Shown: positions 17,222-28,284 of the stretch, piece by piece
Layout of the letters: each line of letters begins with the position of its first letter
Position numbering within the stretch: the first letter of the stretch is position 1
Assembly: GCA_016713305.1 (NCBI GenBank)
Contig: JADJPK010000031.1
Coordinates: forward strand, 682,001-746,000
Source of the DNA: Betaproteobacteria bacterium
GTDB taxonomy: Bacteria > Pseudomonadota > Gammaproteobacteria > Burkholderiales > Ga0077523
Direction of reading: 5' to 3'
DNA: 64,000 nucleotides
Notes under the pieces: model-generated
The model's input: only the letters and a program-made list of their open reading frames with translations
Database searches by the model: none
Told to the model about the DNA's origin: nothing
Translations under genes and position numbers: made by a program

Positions 17222-17869
17222 TCACTTCTTCCAGTGTGGCGGTACGGTCCTGTCCAGATAGGGAAGCGCTTCGACCCGTTGCATCCAGGCCCGCATGTTC
17301 GGGCCGACAAGCGCCCCCACGCCCACATCCTGTTTGCGCTTGTCCACCCGCAACGTCAGCGCGACATGGGGGTAGAGCGTGAAGTCGGCTGCATTGGGCG
17401 CGTCGCCGGTGAGGAAGGCGGGCCCCATGGATTTCTCCCACCAGACCATCTCGGTGGCGGCCTTCTCCCGCGCCAGAGCGATCGCATCCTCGCTCCAGTT
17501 CTCGCGCGGCGTGAACAGAACGGCATCCAGGAGCGGGTCCATCGCCGGAAGGAAGTACTGATCGGCTTCCTGGATCAGCCTGCGCGTGATGGCCCTCGTC
17601 CGCAGCGTCTTGCCGATGAGCGGCGGGCCGTCCGGGAAGCGCTCGTCCAGGTATTCGACAATCGCGGCGGATTCATACAACGCGAAGCCCTCGTCCGAGA
17701 TCGCGGGAATCTTGCCCCGCGGATTGATGTCCAGATACTCGGGCTTCTTGTGTTCCCGGTCCGAGAACGAGATCATTTTCAGTTCGTAGGGAACGCCTTT
17801 GAACTCGAGAGAAAGCCAGACCCGCCACGCGAAGGGCGAGCCGGAACCGCAATAGAAGGTGAGCGCCAT
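17222..17869 (-). CDS. Glutathione S-transferase family protein
   Basis: A 215-residue GST. The N-terminal thioredoxin-like domain (about 1-80) begins LTFYCGSGSPFAWRVWL, with the cis-Pro region NPRGKIPAI and the glutathione gamma-Glu binding ESAAIVEYL. The all-helical C-terminal domain (about 90-215) carries FLTGDAPNAADFTLYPHVA. The serine-containing GSGSPF motif suggests Ser/Cys-type chemistry rather than Tyr. The substrate is unknown. It is divergent from the gene at 17902, with a 32-nt gap. Confidence 0.88.
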   Translation of the reverse strand: MALTFYCGSGSPFAWRVWLSLEFKGVPYELKMISFSDREHKKPEYLDINPRGKIPAISDEGFALYESAAIVEYLDERFPDGPPLIGKTLRTRAITRRLIQEADQYFLPAMDPLLDAVLFTPRENWSEDAIALAREKAATEMVWWEKSMGPAFLTGDAPNAADFTLYPHVALTLRVDKRKQDVGVGALVGPNMRAWMQRVEALPYLDRTVPPHWKK

Positions 17870-17901
17870 GACGTGTTGCTCCGAAGTGCCGAGCCGGAAT
17901 T

Positions 17902-18495
17902 ATGGATGACATCGTCCGCAAGGCGCTGGAAAAGTGGCCCGACGTTCCCCACGCGTACGGCTGGCTGTCGCTGGACCCGCGGGGAAACTGGCTTCTCAAG
18001 GGCGAGCGCATCGGCAACGCGGGCGTCATCGCCTTCATCAATCGCAACTATGAATCCGACGCCAGAGGCCGCTGGTACTTCCAGAACGGACCACAGCGGG
18101 TCTATGTCGCACTCCCGGGTGCGCCGCACGTGTACCGGCTCGAGACGCAGGACGGAAACACGCTTGTCACCCATACAGGCCACGACGCCGGTCGAGTCGA
18201 CGGTGCCTGGCTGGACGACCGCGAGCGAGTCGTGATTCTGGCCGACGCCGGGGTCGGAACGCTCGACGATCGGGATCTTCCGCGGATCGTGCCGTGGCTT
18301 TCGGACGAGCACGGGAAGCCGGTGACCGATGACGCCCTGGCACGCTGGATGGCGGGAGACGCCGCTGTGCCTCCTCCTTGGTTGCGCCTCGCCGGTTGCG
18401 CCGTGCCGGTGGAACGCATCGCGGCCGCGGATCTGCCGCACCGATTCGCCTTCGATCCCGATCCGCGGCCCGCCGACGGCGAACCGGAATGCTGA
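17902..18495 (+). CDS. Conserved proteobacterial protein of unknown function (DUF2946-like type)
   Basis: A 197-residue soluble protein that opens with IVRKALEKWPDVPHAYGWLSLDPRGNW and continues with NAGVIAFINRNYESDARGRW and WYFQNGPQRVYV. I recognise the pattern as a conserved betaproteobacterial family without a known role; the DUF number is from memory and uncertain. The alternating strands with Trp/Tyr-rich turns suggest a ligand-binding or regulatory fold. There is no signal peptide or catalytic motif. It starts 32 nt from the divergent GST gene. Confidence 0.7.
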   Translation: MDDIVRKALEKWPDVPHAYGWLSLDPRGNWLLKGERIGNAGVIAFINRNYESDARGRWYFQNGPQRVYVALPGAPHVYRLETQDGNTLVTHTGHDAGRVDGAWLDDRERVVILADAGVGTLDDRDLPRIVPWLSDEHGKPVTDDALARWMAGDAAVPPPWLRLAGCAVPVERIAAADLPHRFAFDPDPRPADGEPEC

Positions 18496-18505
18496 GTTAG
18501 ATCGC

Positions 18506-18718
18506 TCAGCGGAGCCGTCTTGCGGTGAAGGATTCCTCGATGTTGTCGCGAAAGTAGCTGCCTGGGGAAGGCGCCGCCATCAGGCGCCGATACACCTCGG
18601 GGGAAACGCGGGAGTACTGCACGATCGAACCGCTGGGGAACTCCACCTCCAGCGTCTGCGAGGCCGGGTCATAACCGACGGACCGGATCTGCGTGGCGGA
18701 CAGTCTCTTTCTTTCCAT
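18506..18718 (-). CDS. KTSC-domain small protein
   Basis: A 70-residue single-domain protein of the KTSC family, named for similarity to the C-terminal region of lysyl-tRNA synthetases. The hallmark layout is visible: VGYDPASQTLEVEF (beta hairpin), followed by VQYSRVSPEVYRRLMAAPSPGSYFRDNI. Such stand-alone domains are common in bacteria and thought to bind RNA, but no function is established. It is convergent with the preceding hypothetical gene. Confidence 0.85.
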   Translation of the reverse strand: MERKRLSATQIRSVGYDPASQTLEVEFPSGSIVQYSRVSPEVYRRLMAAPSPGSYFRDNIEESFTARRLR

Positions 18719-18790
18719 GGCGGTTCCGTCTCCTGTTCGGACCGGAGGTCTGCGGTCACTCCACGCGTGGCGGCAAGACCGCTTGCCGGT

Positions 18791-19303
18791 TCACTGGGAG
18801 ATGCCCTTCACGACGCCCGCGACCAGTGCCTCGGACCGCTCCAGAGCCGCTCGGACGTCGGGCGAGATCTCGGGCATCAGCAGCGTTCTGTAGCTCACGT
18901 ATACCCGGCCTGGCGTACCGGAGAGCGTGTAGACCGCCACGGAATACGGACAAAGACCCACGAGATGCGCGTCGACCTGGGTCGAGCCGTGCGCGGTGCT
19001 CGCCGAGCAGAACTGCACAATCTCCGCGTTCCCGTAGAGGTCGCGCGCTCCGCCGACATCGCTGCGAGTGCGCTTCAGCATGTCGCCCACGGCTGCCGTG
19101 TTGCTGACGGCGAGCCCCTTCTGCTCTATCGAGAAGACAAGCTGATCCCGGATGTCCTCGAACGTGCCCGCAAACTCGCTGACGATCAGATCGCCCAGGC
19201 GAAAACGTGCCGGCTCCTCGGCCGACACCACGGCCGCAAAGCACAACCAGCAAACCAGCAAAGCCCTCTGGCACCGAATGCCGAAAGATTTACACGCGTT
19301 CAT
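18791..19303 (-). CDS. Exported DUF302-family protein
   Basis: A 170-residue protein with a cleavable signal peptide (about 1-28, ending VVSAEE). The rest is a DUF302 domain: the early FEDIRDQLVFSIEQKGLAV segment, then VEIVQFCSAS-type and the closing YVSYRTLLMPEIS/ALERSEALVAGVVKGI segments. DUF302 proteins form small alpha/beta dimers of unknown function, sometimes linked to heme or redox genes. I place the start at 19303 because this Met begins the signal peptide; upstream codons look non-coding. Confidence 0.8.
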   Translation of the reverse strand: MNACKSFGIRCQRALLVCWLCFAAVVSAEEPARFRLGDLIVSEFAGTFEDIRDQLVFSIEQKGLAVSNTAAVGDMLKRTRSDVGGARDLYGNAEIVQFCSASTAHGSTQVDAHLVGLCPYSVAVYTLSGTPGRVYVSYRTLLMPEISPDVRAALERSEALVAGVVKGISQ

Positions 19304-19668
19304 GTTCGCCTCCGCGACCAGGATCGTTCGGATGGTAACGCAGGGCGCCAAGCCCAGACGCTTCGGAAGAGCGGGAGAACGCGGCAGCAGGGCGAGACCG
19401 GAGTGGACGAACCGGAAGGGGATCGCCGGGCGATCGGGACTCGGCCAAGGCTGGCAGGACAGCGCTCTGGAATTGCGGGAAGACGTTCTGACGGTGCCGC
19501 TTGCGCGGACGCACTCAGACGAAGCTGGAGCGAAGAACGGGGGAGGCGTGTTGCGCTCAAGGTGCGATCGTCGACACGATCGGCACCCCAGCAAGAGCCA
19601 AGAGCCCGCGGATCAGTGACTGGTATCCATCTCGGATGCAGAGCTGCCCGCAGGCATCTGGGTAGCGA
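19304..19668. other. Intergenic stretch without a convincing gene
   Basis: About 365 bases between the DUF302 gene and the end of the H1-like gene. Open frames exist on both strands but have no recognisable domain, no good ribosome binding site and no codon pattern that separates them from shadow frames. I see no tRNA, terminator-like hairpin with a T run, or repeat. It probably holds the promoter of the DUF302 gene. Confidence 0.5.
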
Positions 19669-20290
19669 TTAGTTCGGTCTACCCGCTACAGGAAAGGGCC
19701 ACGCGGCCGGAGCCGACAGAGGCTTGGGCGCTGCGGGGGCCGCGGCCGCGGGAGCGGCGGGCTTGGCAGCAGCCTTCTTCGGCGCAGCTTTCTTGGGAGC
19801 CGCAGCCTTCTTGGGGGCCGCAGGCTTCTTGGGCGCAGCAGCCTTCTTGGCTGCCGGCTTCTTCGCTGCAACCTTCTTGGCTGCCGGCTTCTTGGCGGCG
19901 ACCTTCTTGGCTACCGGCTTCTTGGCGGCGACCTTCTTGGCTGCCGGCTTCTTCGCTGCAACCTTCTTGGCTGCCGGCTTCTTGGCGGCGACCTTCTTGG
20001 CTGCGGGCTTCTTCGCTGCAACCTTCTTGGCTACCGGCTTCTTCGCTGCAACCTTCTTGGCTGCCGGCTTCTTCGCTGCAACCTTCTTGGCTGCCGGCTT
20101 CTTGGCGGCGACCTTCTTGGCTGCGGGGCTTCTTTGCGGCTACCTTCTTGGCTGCCGGCTTCTTGGCGGCGACCTTCTTCACAGCGGGCTTCTTCGCTGC
20201 AGTCTTCTTTGCGGCGGGCTTCTTGGCCGCCGGCGCTTTCTTCTTCGCCGGAGCCTTCTTGGCCGCGGTGGCCTTCTTGGCAACTGCCAT
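19669..20290 (-). CDS. Histone H1-like PAAKK-repeat DNA-binding protein, interrupted by one frameshift
   Basis: The gene begins at 20290 with MAVAKKATAAKKAPAKKKAP, preceded by a strong AGGAGGT ribosome site (20299-20305). It encodes a Lys/Ala/Pro repeat protein like the bacterial histone H1-like and AlgP proteins. These bind DNA through the lysine-rich tail. A GGGG run at 20125-20128 has one base more than the equivalent GGG in the sister repeats and shifts the frame. Removing one base restores (V)AAKKPAAKK repeats through to a Pro/Ala-rich end and a TAA at 19669-19671, total 206 residues. Left uncorrected, the protein runs into a Gly/Ser/Gln/Glu repeat that no such family has. Confidence 0.85.
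19850..20165 (-). repeat. Tandem 30-bp repeat encoding VAAKKPAAKK
   Basis: About ten imperfect copies of a 30-bp unit encode one decapeptide. Two synonymous spellings alternate irregularly, one with GCAGCGAAG and one with GCCGCCAAG, plus an occasional PVAKK or AVKK variant. Such arrays expand and contract by slippage, so copy number is likely to vary between strains. Confidence 0.85.
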
Positions 20291-20852
20291 TTCAATACCT
20301 CCTGAAGAGAGTTGAACAGCACATTCGCGAAGACTGTTGCAATACCGCAGCAACCGACTCCGCGACTGCAGCGACGCGCTTACGCAAAAAGCATGCTTGT
20401 AACGCAACCGCATCGCGACAGCCCGATGGCATGCGCATCCGTTCGACGGAATGCCCATGCGTCCGAACAGCGAGTAACCCTCCGGGGCGCAGTGAGACGA
20501 ACCGCGCCCGAAGCCACTCGGCGTACGAAAACGAAGAGGGAGAAACACCGGCACCGAGCGCGCTTGAGCGCCCTCGGCGAAGAAAGGGAGACGGCCCGTG
20601 CCTACGAGCGCTGCCCATCGACACGTCCCACCCGCGTTGACCTGCTGGAAGCGAACTCAGTGGATGCAACCGAGTGCGCCCCCGCCTTTGCGTCTTGAAG
20701 GAACTTGCGACTCCTTGTTCCCGTTCACACCACCCCGGGCTGCGTCGGAGAATTCCGCAGTCATCCGGGCCCGGACGAGGCAGCCACACTGCCGCCGCGC
20801 CACCGGTGCGTACGACGCGAATCCCTCAGGACACTGCCGTCGAACACACCAT
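20291..20852. other. Intergenic stretch upstream of the H1-like gene and downstream of nrdB
   Basis: About 560 bases with no gene I can support. The 3' part holds the H1-like gene's leader with its AGGAGGT site. A short inverted repeat GTTGC...GCAAC lies at 20336-20354. Several open frames of 60-170 codons cross the region in different directions, but none has a recognisable domain, a good start site or coding-like composition. I see no T-run terminator after nrdB. Confidence 0.5.
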
Positions 20853-22002
20853 TCAATCCCAACTCAAGGCGCCACCGGTCTGGTACTCGATGACGCGTGT
20901 CTCGAAGAAGTTCTTCTCCTTCTTCAGATCGATCATCTCCGACATCCACGGGAACGGATTATTCGCTCCGGGATACGGAATTTCCAGTCCGATCTGCTGA
21001 CACCTGCGATTAGCGACAAATCTTAGGTATTCCTTAAACATTGGCGCGTTGAGCCGAGCACGCCACGCGGCATCGTATCCTCTGCGTAGCGATATTCCAA
21101 CTCCACACCGCGCTGCATGAGGCTGCGAATCTCCTCTCGGAACTCGGGGTCCACAGCTGCGGGTTCTCCAGCTTGATCTGGTTGATGAGGTCAATGCCGA
21201 AGTTGCAGTGCATGGACTCGTCTCGCAGGATGTACTGGTACTGCTCGGCCGCCCCGGTCATCTTGTTCTGCCGCCCGAGTGCCAGAATCTGGGCAAATCC
21301 GACGTAAAAGAACAGTCCTTCCATGATGCAGGCGAACACGATCAGGCTGCGCAGAAGCTTCTGGTCGTTTTCCGGCGTTCCGGTCTTGAAACCCGGATTG
21401 GTGAGCGTCTCGATGAACGGAATGAGGAACTCGTCCTTCTCCCGGATGCTGTCGACCTCGTGGTAAGCGTTGAAGATCTCGCCTTCGTCCAGCCCCAGAC
21501 TTTCGACGATGTACTGATAGGCGTGCGTGTGGATGGCCTCCTCGAAGGCCTGCCTCAGGAGGTACTGCCGGCACTCCGGCGCCGTGATATGCCGGTAGGT
21601 GCCCAGCACGATGTTGTTCGCGGCGAGGCTGTCGGCGGTCACGAAGAAGCCCAGGTTGCGCTTGACGATGAGCCGCTCGTCTTCCGTCAACGCATGAGGG
21701 TCCTTCCAGGTGGCGATGTCGCGGCTCATGTTGACTTCCTGCGGCATCCAGTGATTCGCGCAGCCCGCCAGATACTTCTCCCACGCCCACTTGTACTTGA
21801 ACGGCACCAGCTGATTGACGTCGGCCGTTCCGTTGATGACCCGCTTGTCCTCCACCCGTATCCGGCCGAACGGGCTCTGTGCGGGCACAGGCGCCGGTGC
21901 CGGCTGGCTCCGCGCCGTGACCGGCTGGGAGCCGCCGGTGTCGCGCAACGACTGGAGACCCAGGCCAGACAGTGGAGTGGCGGCGTCTTCGAATTGCAGC
22001 AT
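20853..22002 (-). CDS. nrdB: Ribonucleotide reductase class Ia beta subunit, interrupted by two frameshifts
   Basis: NrdB carries the di-iron/tyrosyl radical that drives dNTP synthesis with NrdA. After an Ala/Pro-rich N-terminus the first frame shows metal ligands in the helical core (ALTEDERLIVKRNLGFF, FEEAIHTHAYQY, RDESMHCNFGI). The frame is lost at 21146-21149 just after NPQLWTP. A second frame then encodes EFREEIRSL onward until another break near 21053-21054, and the last frame runs from LNAPMFKEYLRFVANRR to the C-terminal NrdA-binding tail ending ALSWD. The span of 1150 nt plus two bases gives 383 codons. An essential enzyme is unlikely to be broken twice, so sequence errors are the favoured reading. 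Confidence 0.9.
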
Positions 22003-22061
22003 TGGGTAATGTCCTCTTGTTCTTCGTTTCCGTGTTGGTCAGATCCAGCGCCGGCCAGCGG

Positions 22062-24917
<2,856 letters not shown>

Positions 24918-24990
24918 TCGTCCTCCTGAGTCGGATGGCGGGGGAGCCGCAGGCGGGTCGGGCAATCTGCCTCGATCCGGTTGTCGCAGC

Positions 24991-25006
24991 ACCCTATATG
25001 TTGTGT
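24991..25006 (-). promoter_or_regulatory. NrdR box (start-proximal copy)
   Basis: On the minus strand this reads ACACAACATATAGGGT, agreeing with the NrdR consensus acaCwAtATaTwGtgt at 14 of 16 positions. It lies 74 nt before the nrdA start codon. NrdR is a zinc-ribbon/ATP-cone repressor that senses ATP/dATP and shuts off reductase genes. Confidence 0.75.
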
Positions 25007-25052
25007 TCTGGGGCGCAATCGCCACCAAGTCTTCGGTACCCTTCCATGGTGG

Positions 25053-25068
25053 ACACAACATCTTGTGT
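25053..25068 (-). promoter_or_regulatory. NrdR box (promoter-proximal copy)
   Basis: The 16 bases ACACAACATCTTGTGT match the NrdR consensus at 14 of 16 positions and are nearly palindromic. The centre is 62 bp from the other box, about six helical turns, so a repressor oligomer could bridge both on one face. It lies roughly 20 nt downstream of the predicted transcription start. Confidence 0.75.
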
Positions 25069-25090
25069 TCATTGCATGGTCGAGAAACAA

Positions 25091-25118
25091 ATTCTAGTGT
25101 TTAGGGTCGGTGTGTCAA
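25091..25118 (-). promoter_or_regulatory. Predicted sigma-70 promoter of nrdA-nrdB
   Basis: Read leftward: -35 TTGACA (25113-25118), 16-bp spacer, -10 TAGAAT (25091-25096). All six -35 bases and five of six -10 bases match consensus. Transcription would start near 25084, just before the promoter-proximal NrdR box. The local sequence is AT-rich compared with its surroundings. Confidence 0.7.
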
Positions 25119-25295
25119 GGCGGATCGCTCGGGCGACGCCCGACATCGCATGACGCCGTTGTGGAAAGCCGCGCCAGCACTCGAACCAGCCCGATATTTG
25201 CCACTAGGTTGCAGAACTGGGTGGCTCGTCGCGCCCGCCTCCGGATGACGCGGGCATCGAAGATGCCGGTACTGGCTTGCCGCGGGCGACGCCGA

Positions 25296-26198
25296 TCAGC
25301 GACGGTTCATCTCAGCCACGGCGCGAACCGTCGCGAAGTGGATGTCGACGGTGTCCTCGATCCGGCGACCGTAGCCCCCTGCCATGGTGACTGCGATGGG
25401 CAACCCCGAATCAGCGCAGGTCCGCAGCACGAACCTGTCGCGCGCCTCCAGTCCGCCCTTGGTGAGTTTCAGGCGGCCGAGACGATCTCCTTCGTGCGGA
25501 TCGGCCCCCGCCAGATAGATCACGAGTCCGGCCTGGGCGGCAGACATGGCGCGGAACAGACCGCTTTCGAGAGCCCGGAGATATTCCGCATCCCCGGTTC
25601 CGTCCGGAAGCTCGATGTCGAGATCGCTTTCTTCCTTGCGGAACGGAAAATTGTGAGCACCATGCATGGAGAAGGTGAATACGGACGGATCATCGCGGAA
25701 GATGGACGCCGTGCCATTGCCCTGATGAACGTCGCAGTCGACGATCAGCACGCGTCGCACGCGCTCTTCAGCCTGCATCGCGACCGCCGCAATGGCCGCA
25801 TCGTTGAAGACGCAGTAGCCCTCGCCACGGTCGCGGAAGGCGTGGTGAGTGCCGCCCGCCAGGTTGACCGCCATGCCGTCCTCGATCGCGGCTCGGCAAG
25901 CCTCCAGAGTCGCGCCGCTCGAACGCCGGGACCTCTCGACCATCTCCGGCGTCCAGGGAAACCCGATACGCCTGATCTCCTCCGGCGCGAGAGTTCCGGC
26001 GACCACGCGCCCCAGATAGCCGGCATCGTGCACCCGCAGGATTTCCTCGTCTGTGGCCGCGCGGGGGGAAACCGGCGGCTCGTCCCGGCACACCCCGGAG
26101 GCAACCACCCGTTCACGCAGCATCCGGTACTTCTCCATCGGAAAGCGATGCCCCTCCGGCAGGGGAAGGACATAGTGATCGGTGTAGAGGACCTTCAC
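25296..26198 (-). CDS. Histone deacetylase-superfamily (acetoin utilisation/acetylpolyamine-type) hydrolase
   Basis: A 300-residue member of the arginase/deacetylase fold. Zinc and catalytic elements are visible: NLAGGTHHAF (tandem His), YCVFNDAAIAA, DCDVHQGNGTA (metal Asp/His), FTFSMHGAHNFPF, AGADPHEGDRLGRL and MAGGYG. Bacterial relatives remove acetyl groups from acetoin pathway proteins, polyamines or small molecules. The GTG at 26198 gives the usual compact N-terminus VKVLYTDHYVLPLP. It follows ampD by about 60 nt on the same strand. The natural substrate is unknown. Confidence 0.9.
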   Translation of the reverse strand: MKVLYTDHYVLPLPEGHRFPMEKYRMLRERVVASGVCRDEPPVSPRAATDEEILRVHDAGYLGRVVAGTLAPEEIRRIGFPWTPEMVERSRRSSGATLEACRAAIEDGMAVNLAGGTHHAFRDRGEGYCVFNDAAIAAVAMQAEERVRRVLIVDCDVHQGNGTASIFRDDPSVFTFSMHGAHNFPFRKEESDLDIELPDGTGDAEYLRALESGLFRAMSAAQAGLVIYLAGADPHEGDRLGRLKLTKGGLEARDRFVLRTCADSGLPIAVTMAGGYGRRIEDTVDIHFATVRAVAEMNRR

Positions 26199-26259
26199 GG
26201 GTGCACGGGCAGCCGGTCGCAGCGTCTCCGGCAGAGCGAAGATGGGGGAACGCCCGGAC

Positions 26260-26835
26260 TCATTCGCCCGGGGAGGCGGGTACCGGTCCCGGCAGACCGG
26301 TGTCCCGCATGAACCTGGCCCAGTCGAACCAGGGGCCCGGATCGGTCTTGCGCCCGGGCGCGATGTCGGAATGTCCAGCGGCGGCAACGAGCCCGTAGCA
26401 TCGGGCCAGCGACCGCGCGAGTGAGGCGAGGGCTCCGTATTGGACTTCCATGAAGGAGAGGTCGTCGGCTCCCTCCAGTTCGACGCCGATGGAGAAGTCG
26501 TTGCACCGCTCCCGGCCTCGCCACGTCGACTGGCCCGCATGCCAGGCCCTGTGAAGACAGGACACGTACTGGACCAGGGCGCCCGTGCGGCGGATCAGGA
26601 AGTGTGACGACACCCGCAATCCCCGCAGCCGGTCGAAGTAGGGGTGCGCGCCGCAATCCAGACGGCCCAGAAAGAGGTCATCCACGAAGCCTCCGCCGAA
26701 GTCCCCGGGTGGGAGGCTGATGTTGTGGATGACCAGCAACTCGGCGAGGACACCTGCCGGGCGGGCATCGAAATGCGGCGAGGGTATCTGGGTGGCGCCG
26801 GGATGCCACCCGAACTGGTCGATGCCGAACCGCAT
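26260..26835 (-). CDS. ampD: 1,6-anhydro-N-acetylmuramyl-L-alanine amidase AmpD
   Basis: A 191-residue cytoplasmic zinc amidase that recycles peptidoglycan by cleaving anhydro-muropeptides. The AmpD zinc ligands and active site are visible in VIHNISLPPG, RAWHAGQS and GHSDIAPGRKTDPGPWFDW, with SIGVELEG in between. It lacks a signal peptide, as expected. The ATG at 26835 begins MRFGIDQFGWHPG, a normal AmpD start. It is 44 nt downstream of pilR. By changing muropeptide levels, AmpD can set expression of inducible beta-lactamases; a serine beta-lactamase-like gene lies 18 kb away, with no evident regulator. Confidence 0.93.
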   Translation of the reverse strand: MRFGIDQFGWHPGATQIPSPHFDARPAGVLAELLVIHNISLPPGDFGGGFVDDLFLGRLDCGAHPYFDRLRGLRVSSHFLIRRTGALVQYVSCLHRAWHAGQSTWRGRERCNDFSIGVELEGADDLSFMEVQYGALASLARSLARCYGLVAAAGHSDIAPGRKTDPGPWFDWARFMRDTGLPGPVPASPGE

Positions 26836-26878
26836 CTGGGCCCCCGGGGGTCGTGTACTGCAGGCGTTGCGGGGGCCG

Positions 26879-28249
26879 TTACTCGATGCCCAACCGTTCC
26901 ATCCGGTAACGGATCGAACGGAAGGTGATCCCCAGGAGCTTGGCTGCCGCCGTGCGATTGAACCGGGTCTTCTCCAGCGCCTCAAGGATTGCCTCGCGCT
27001 CGACGCGGTCGAGATAGTCCTGCAGCGGCCACTTGCCGTTGCTTCCGACGGGCGCCGCTTCCCGCGTGACGATCTCGGGCGGCGTGATCTGAAGGTCGTC
27101 CTCGGTGATCTTCCCGTTGCTGCAAAGAGCCAGGGCACGCTCTAGGATGTTCTCGAGCTCGCGAACGTTGCCGGGGAAGTCGTACTGCTGCAGTGCCTTC
27201 ATCGCCCCCGATTCGATTTCCGGCTTGGGGCCCTGGATGCTGCGGGCAAGACGGTCGAGAATGAATTCGGCGAAGAGGGGCACATCCTCACGCCTGTCCC
27301 GCAGGGCTGGCATGCGCAGCTCGATGACGTTGAGCCGGTAGTAGAGATCGTGGCGGAACTTGCCGGACTCCACGCATTCGCTGAGATTCTGGTGCGTGGC
27401 ACTGATGATGCGGACATCGACGGCCTCTTCCTGCGTGTAGCCCACCTTGCGCACCTTCTTTTCCTGGATGGCGCGCAGCAGTTTCACCTGCATTGGCAGC
27501 GGCAGATCGGCGACCTCGTCCAGGAACAGCGTGCCGCCATGTGCGGCCTGGAAGAACCCGTCCCGGTCGGCATCAGCGCCAGTGAAGGCACCTTTCCGAT
27601 ATCCGAAGAATTCGCTCTCCATCAGGTTCTCCGGGATGGCGCCGCAGTTCACGGGCACAAAAGGCTTGTCCCGCCGCACGCTCTTCTGATGAATGAGCCG
27701 CGCCGCAAGTTCCTTGCCGCTACCCGATTCGCCTGTGACGTGCACCGGCGCTTCGCTGCGCGCCAGCTTCTCAATCATCTCCCGCACGTGCTGCATGATC
27801 GCGGACGTGCCGATCAACCCCTGTTCCGTAACGGCCCGGGCCTGGGTGGCGGCGGGCAAGGACAGCGCGGACTTGACCAGGGTGCGCAACTGCTCGAGCG
27901 ATACAGGCTTGGCCAGGTAATCGAAGGCGCCCGCCTTGAGGGCAGCAACCGCGTTCTCGGTGTTGCCGTGCGCCGTGATGACGGCCACGGGAAGGTCGCG
28001 TACGTTCTGCGAAATGAACTCGACAAGCTGCAGTCCTTCGCCATCGGGAAGCCGCATGTCGGTCAGGCAAAGATCGAAGTGGCCTGTCTTGACTTTCTCT
28101 ATCGCCTCGCCGACCCGCATGGCCCGTTCCACCTCGAGCCCCATGCGCAGCAGCGTGAGCTCGATCAGTTCGAGGATGTCCTCCTCGTCGTCCACGATCA
28201 GCACTGTCCGCGTGCCCGCCCCGCTTGCGTTCGGCTCTTTGCGCTTCAC
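26879..28249 (-). CDS. pilR: Sigma-54-dependent response regulator PilR
   Basis: A 456-residue NtrC-family activator that responds to PilS. The receiver domain (about 15-130) has phospho-acceptor Asp64 in CLTDMRLPDGEG. The AAA+ domain (about 145-380) has Walker A GESGSGKE at 173-180, the sigma-54 contact GAFTGA at 220-225 and Walker B LFLDEV at 241-246. The C-terminal Fis-type helix-turn-helix is near 430-452. The GTG start at 28249 follows a GGAGAGAGG site; the frame stays open further into pilS territory but that part is shadow sequence. It normally activates pilA from a sigma-54 promoter; no pilA is in the window. Confidence 0.93.
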   Translation of the reverse strand: MKRKEPNASGAGTRTVLIVDDEEDILELIELTLLRMGLEVERAMRVGEAIEKVKTGHFDLCLTDMRLPDGEGLQLVEFISQNVRDLPVAVITAHGNTENAVAALKAGAFDYLAKPVSLEQLRTLVKSALSLPAATQARAVTEQGLIGTSAIMQHVREMIEKLARSEAPVHVTGESGSGKELAARLIHQKSVRRDKPFVPVNCGAIPENLMESEFFGYRKGAFTGADADRDGFFQAAHGGTLFLDEVADLPLPMQVKLLRAIQEKKVRKVGYTQEEAVDVRIISATHQNLSECVESGKFRHDLYYRLNVIELRMPALRDRREDVPLFAEFILDRLARSIQGPKPEIESGAMKALQQYDFPGNVRELENILERALALCSNGKITEDDLQITPPEIVTREAAPVGSNGKWPLQDYLDRVEREAILEALEKTRFNRTAAAKLLGITFRSIRYRMERLGIE

Positions 28250-28284
28250 TGCCTCTCTCCTGGAAAACCGCCGGACAGGCCGGT

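Noticed and set aside
19840..20170. CRISPR-like periodic repeats
   Set aside because: Units are head-to-tail without unique spacers and encode a known Lys/Ala/Pro protein repeat.
20291..20852. Several overlapping open frames of up to 170 codons between nrdB and the H1-like gene
   Set aside because: No domain, no ribosome site, no consistent frame; they look like chance frames in GC-rich sequence.
24918..25061. Longer nrdA start at 25061
   Set aside because: It would translate through an NrdR box and lacks a ribosome site, while the ATG at 24917 has AGGAGGA.
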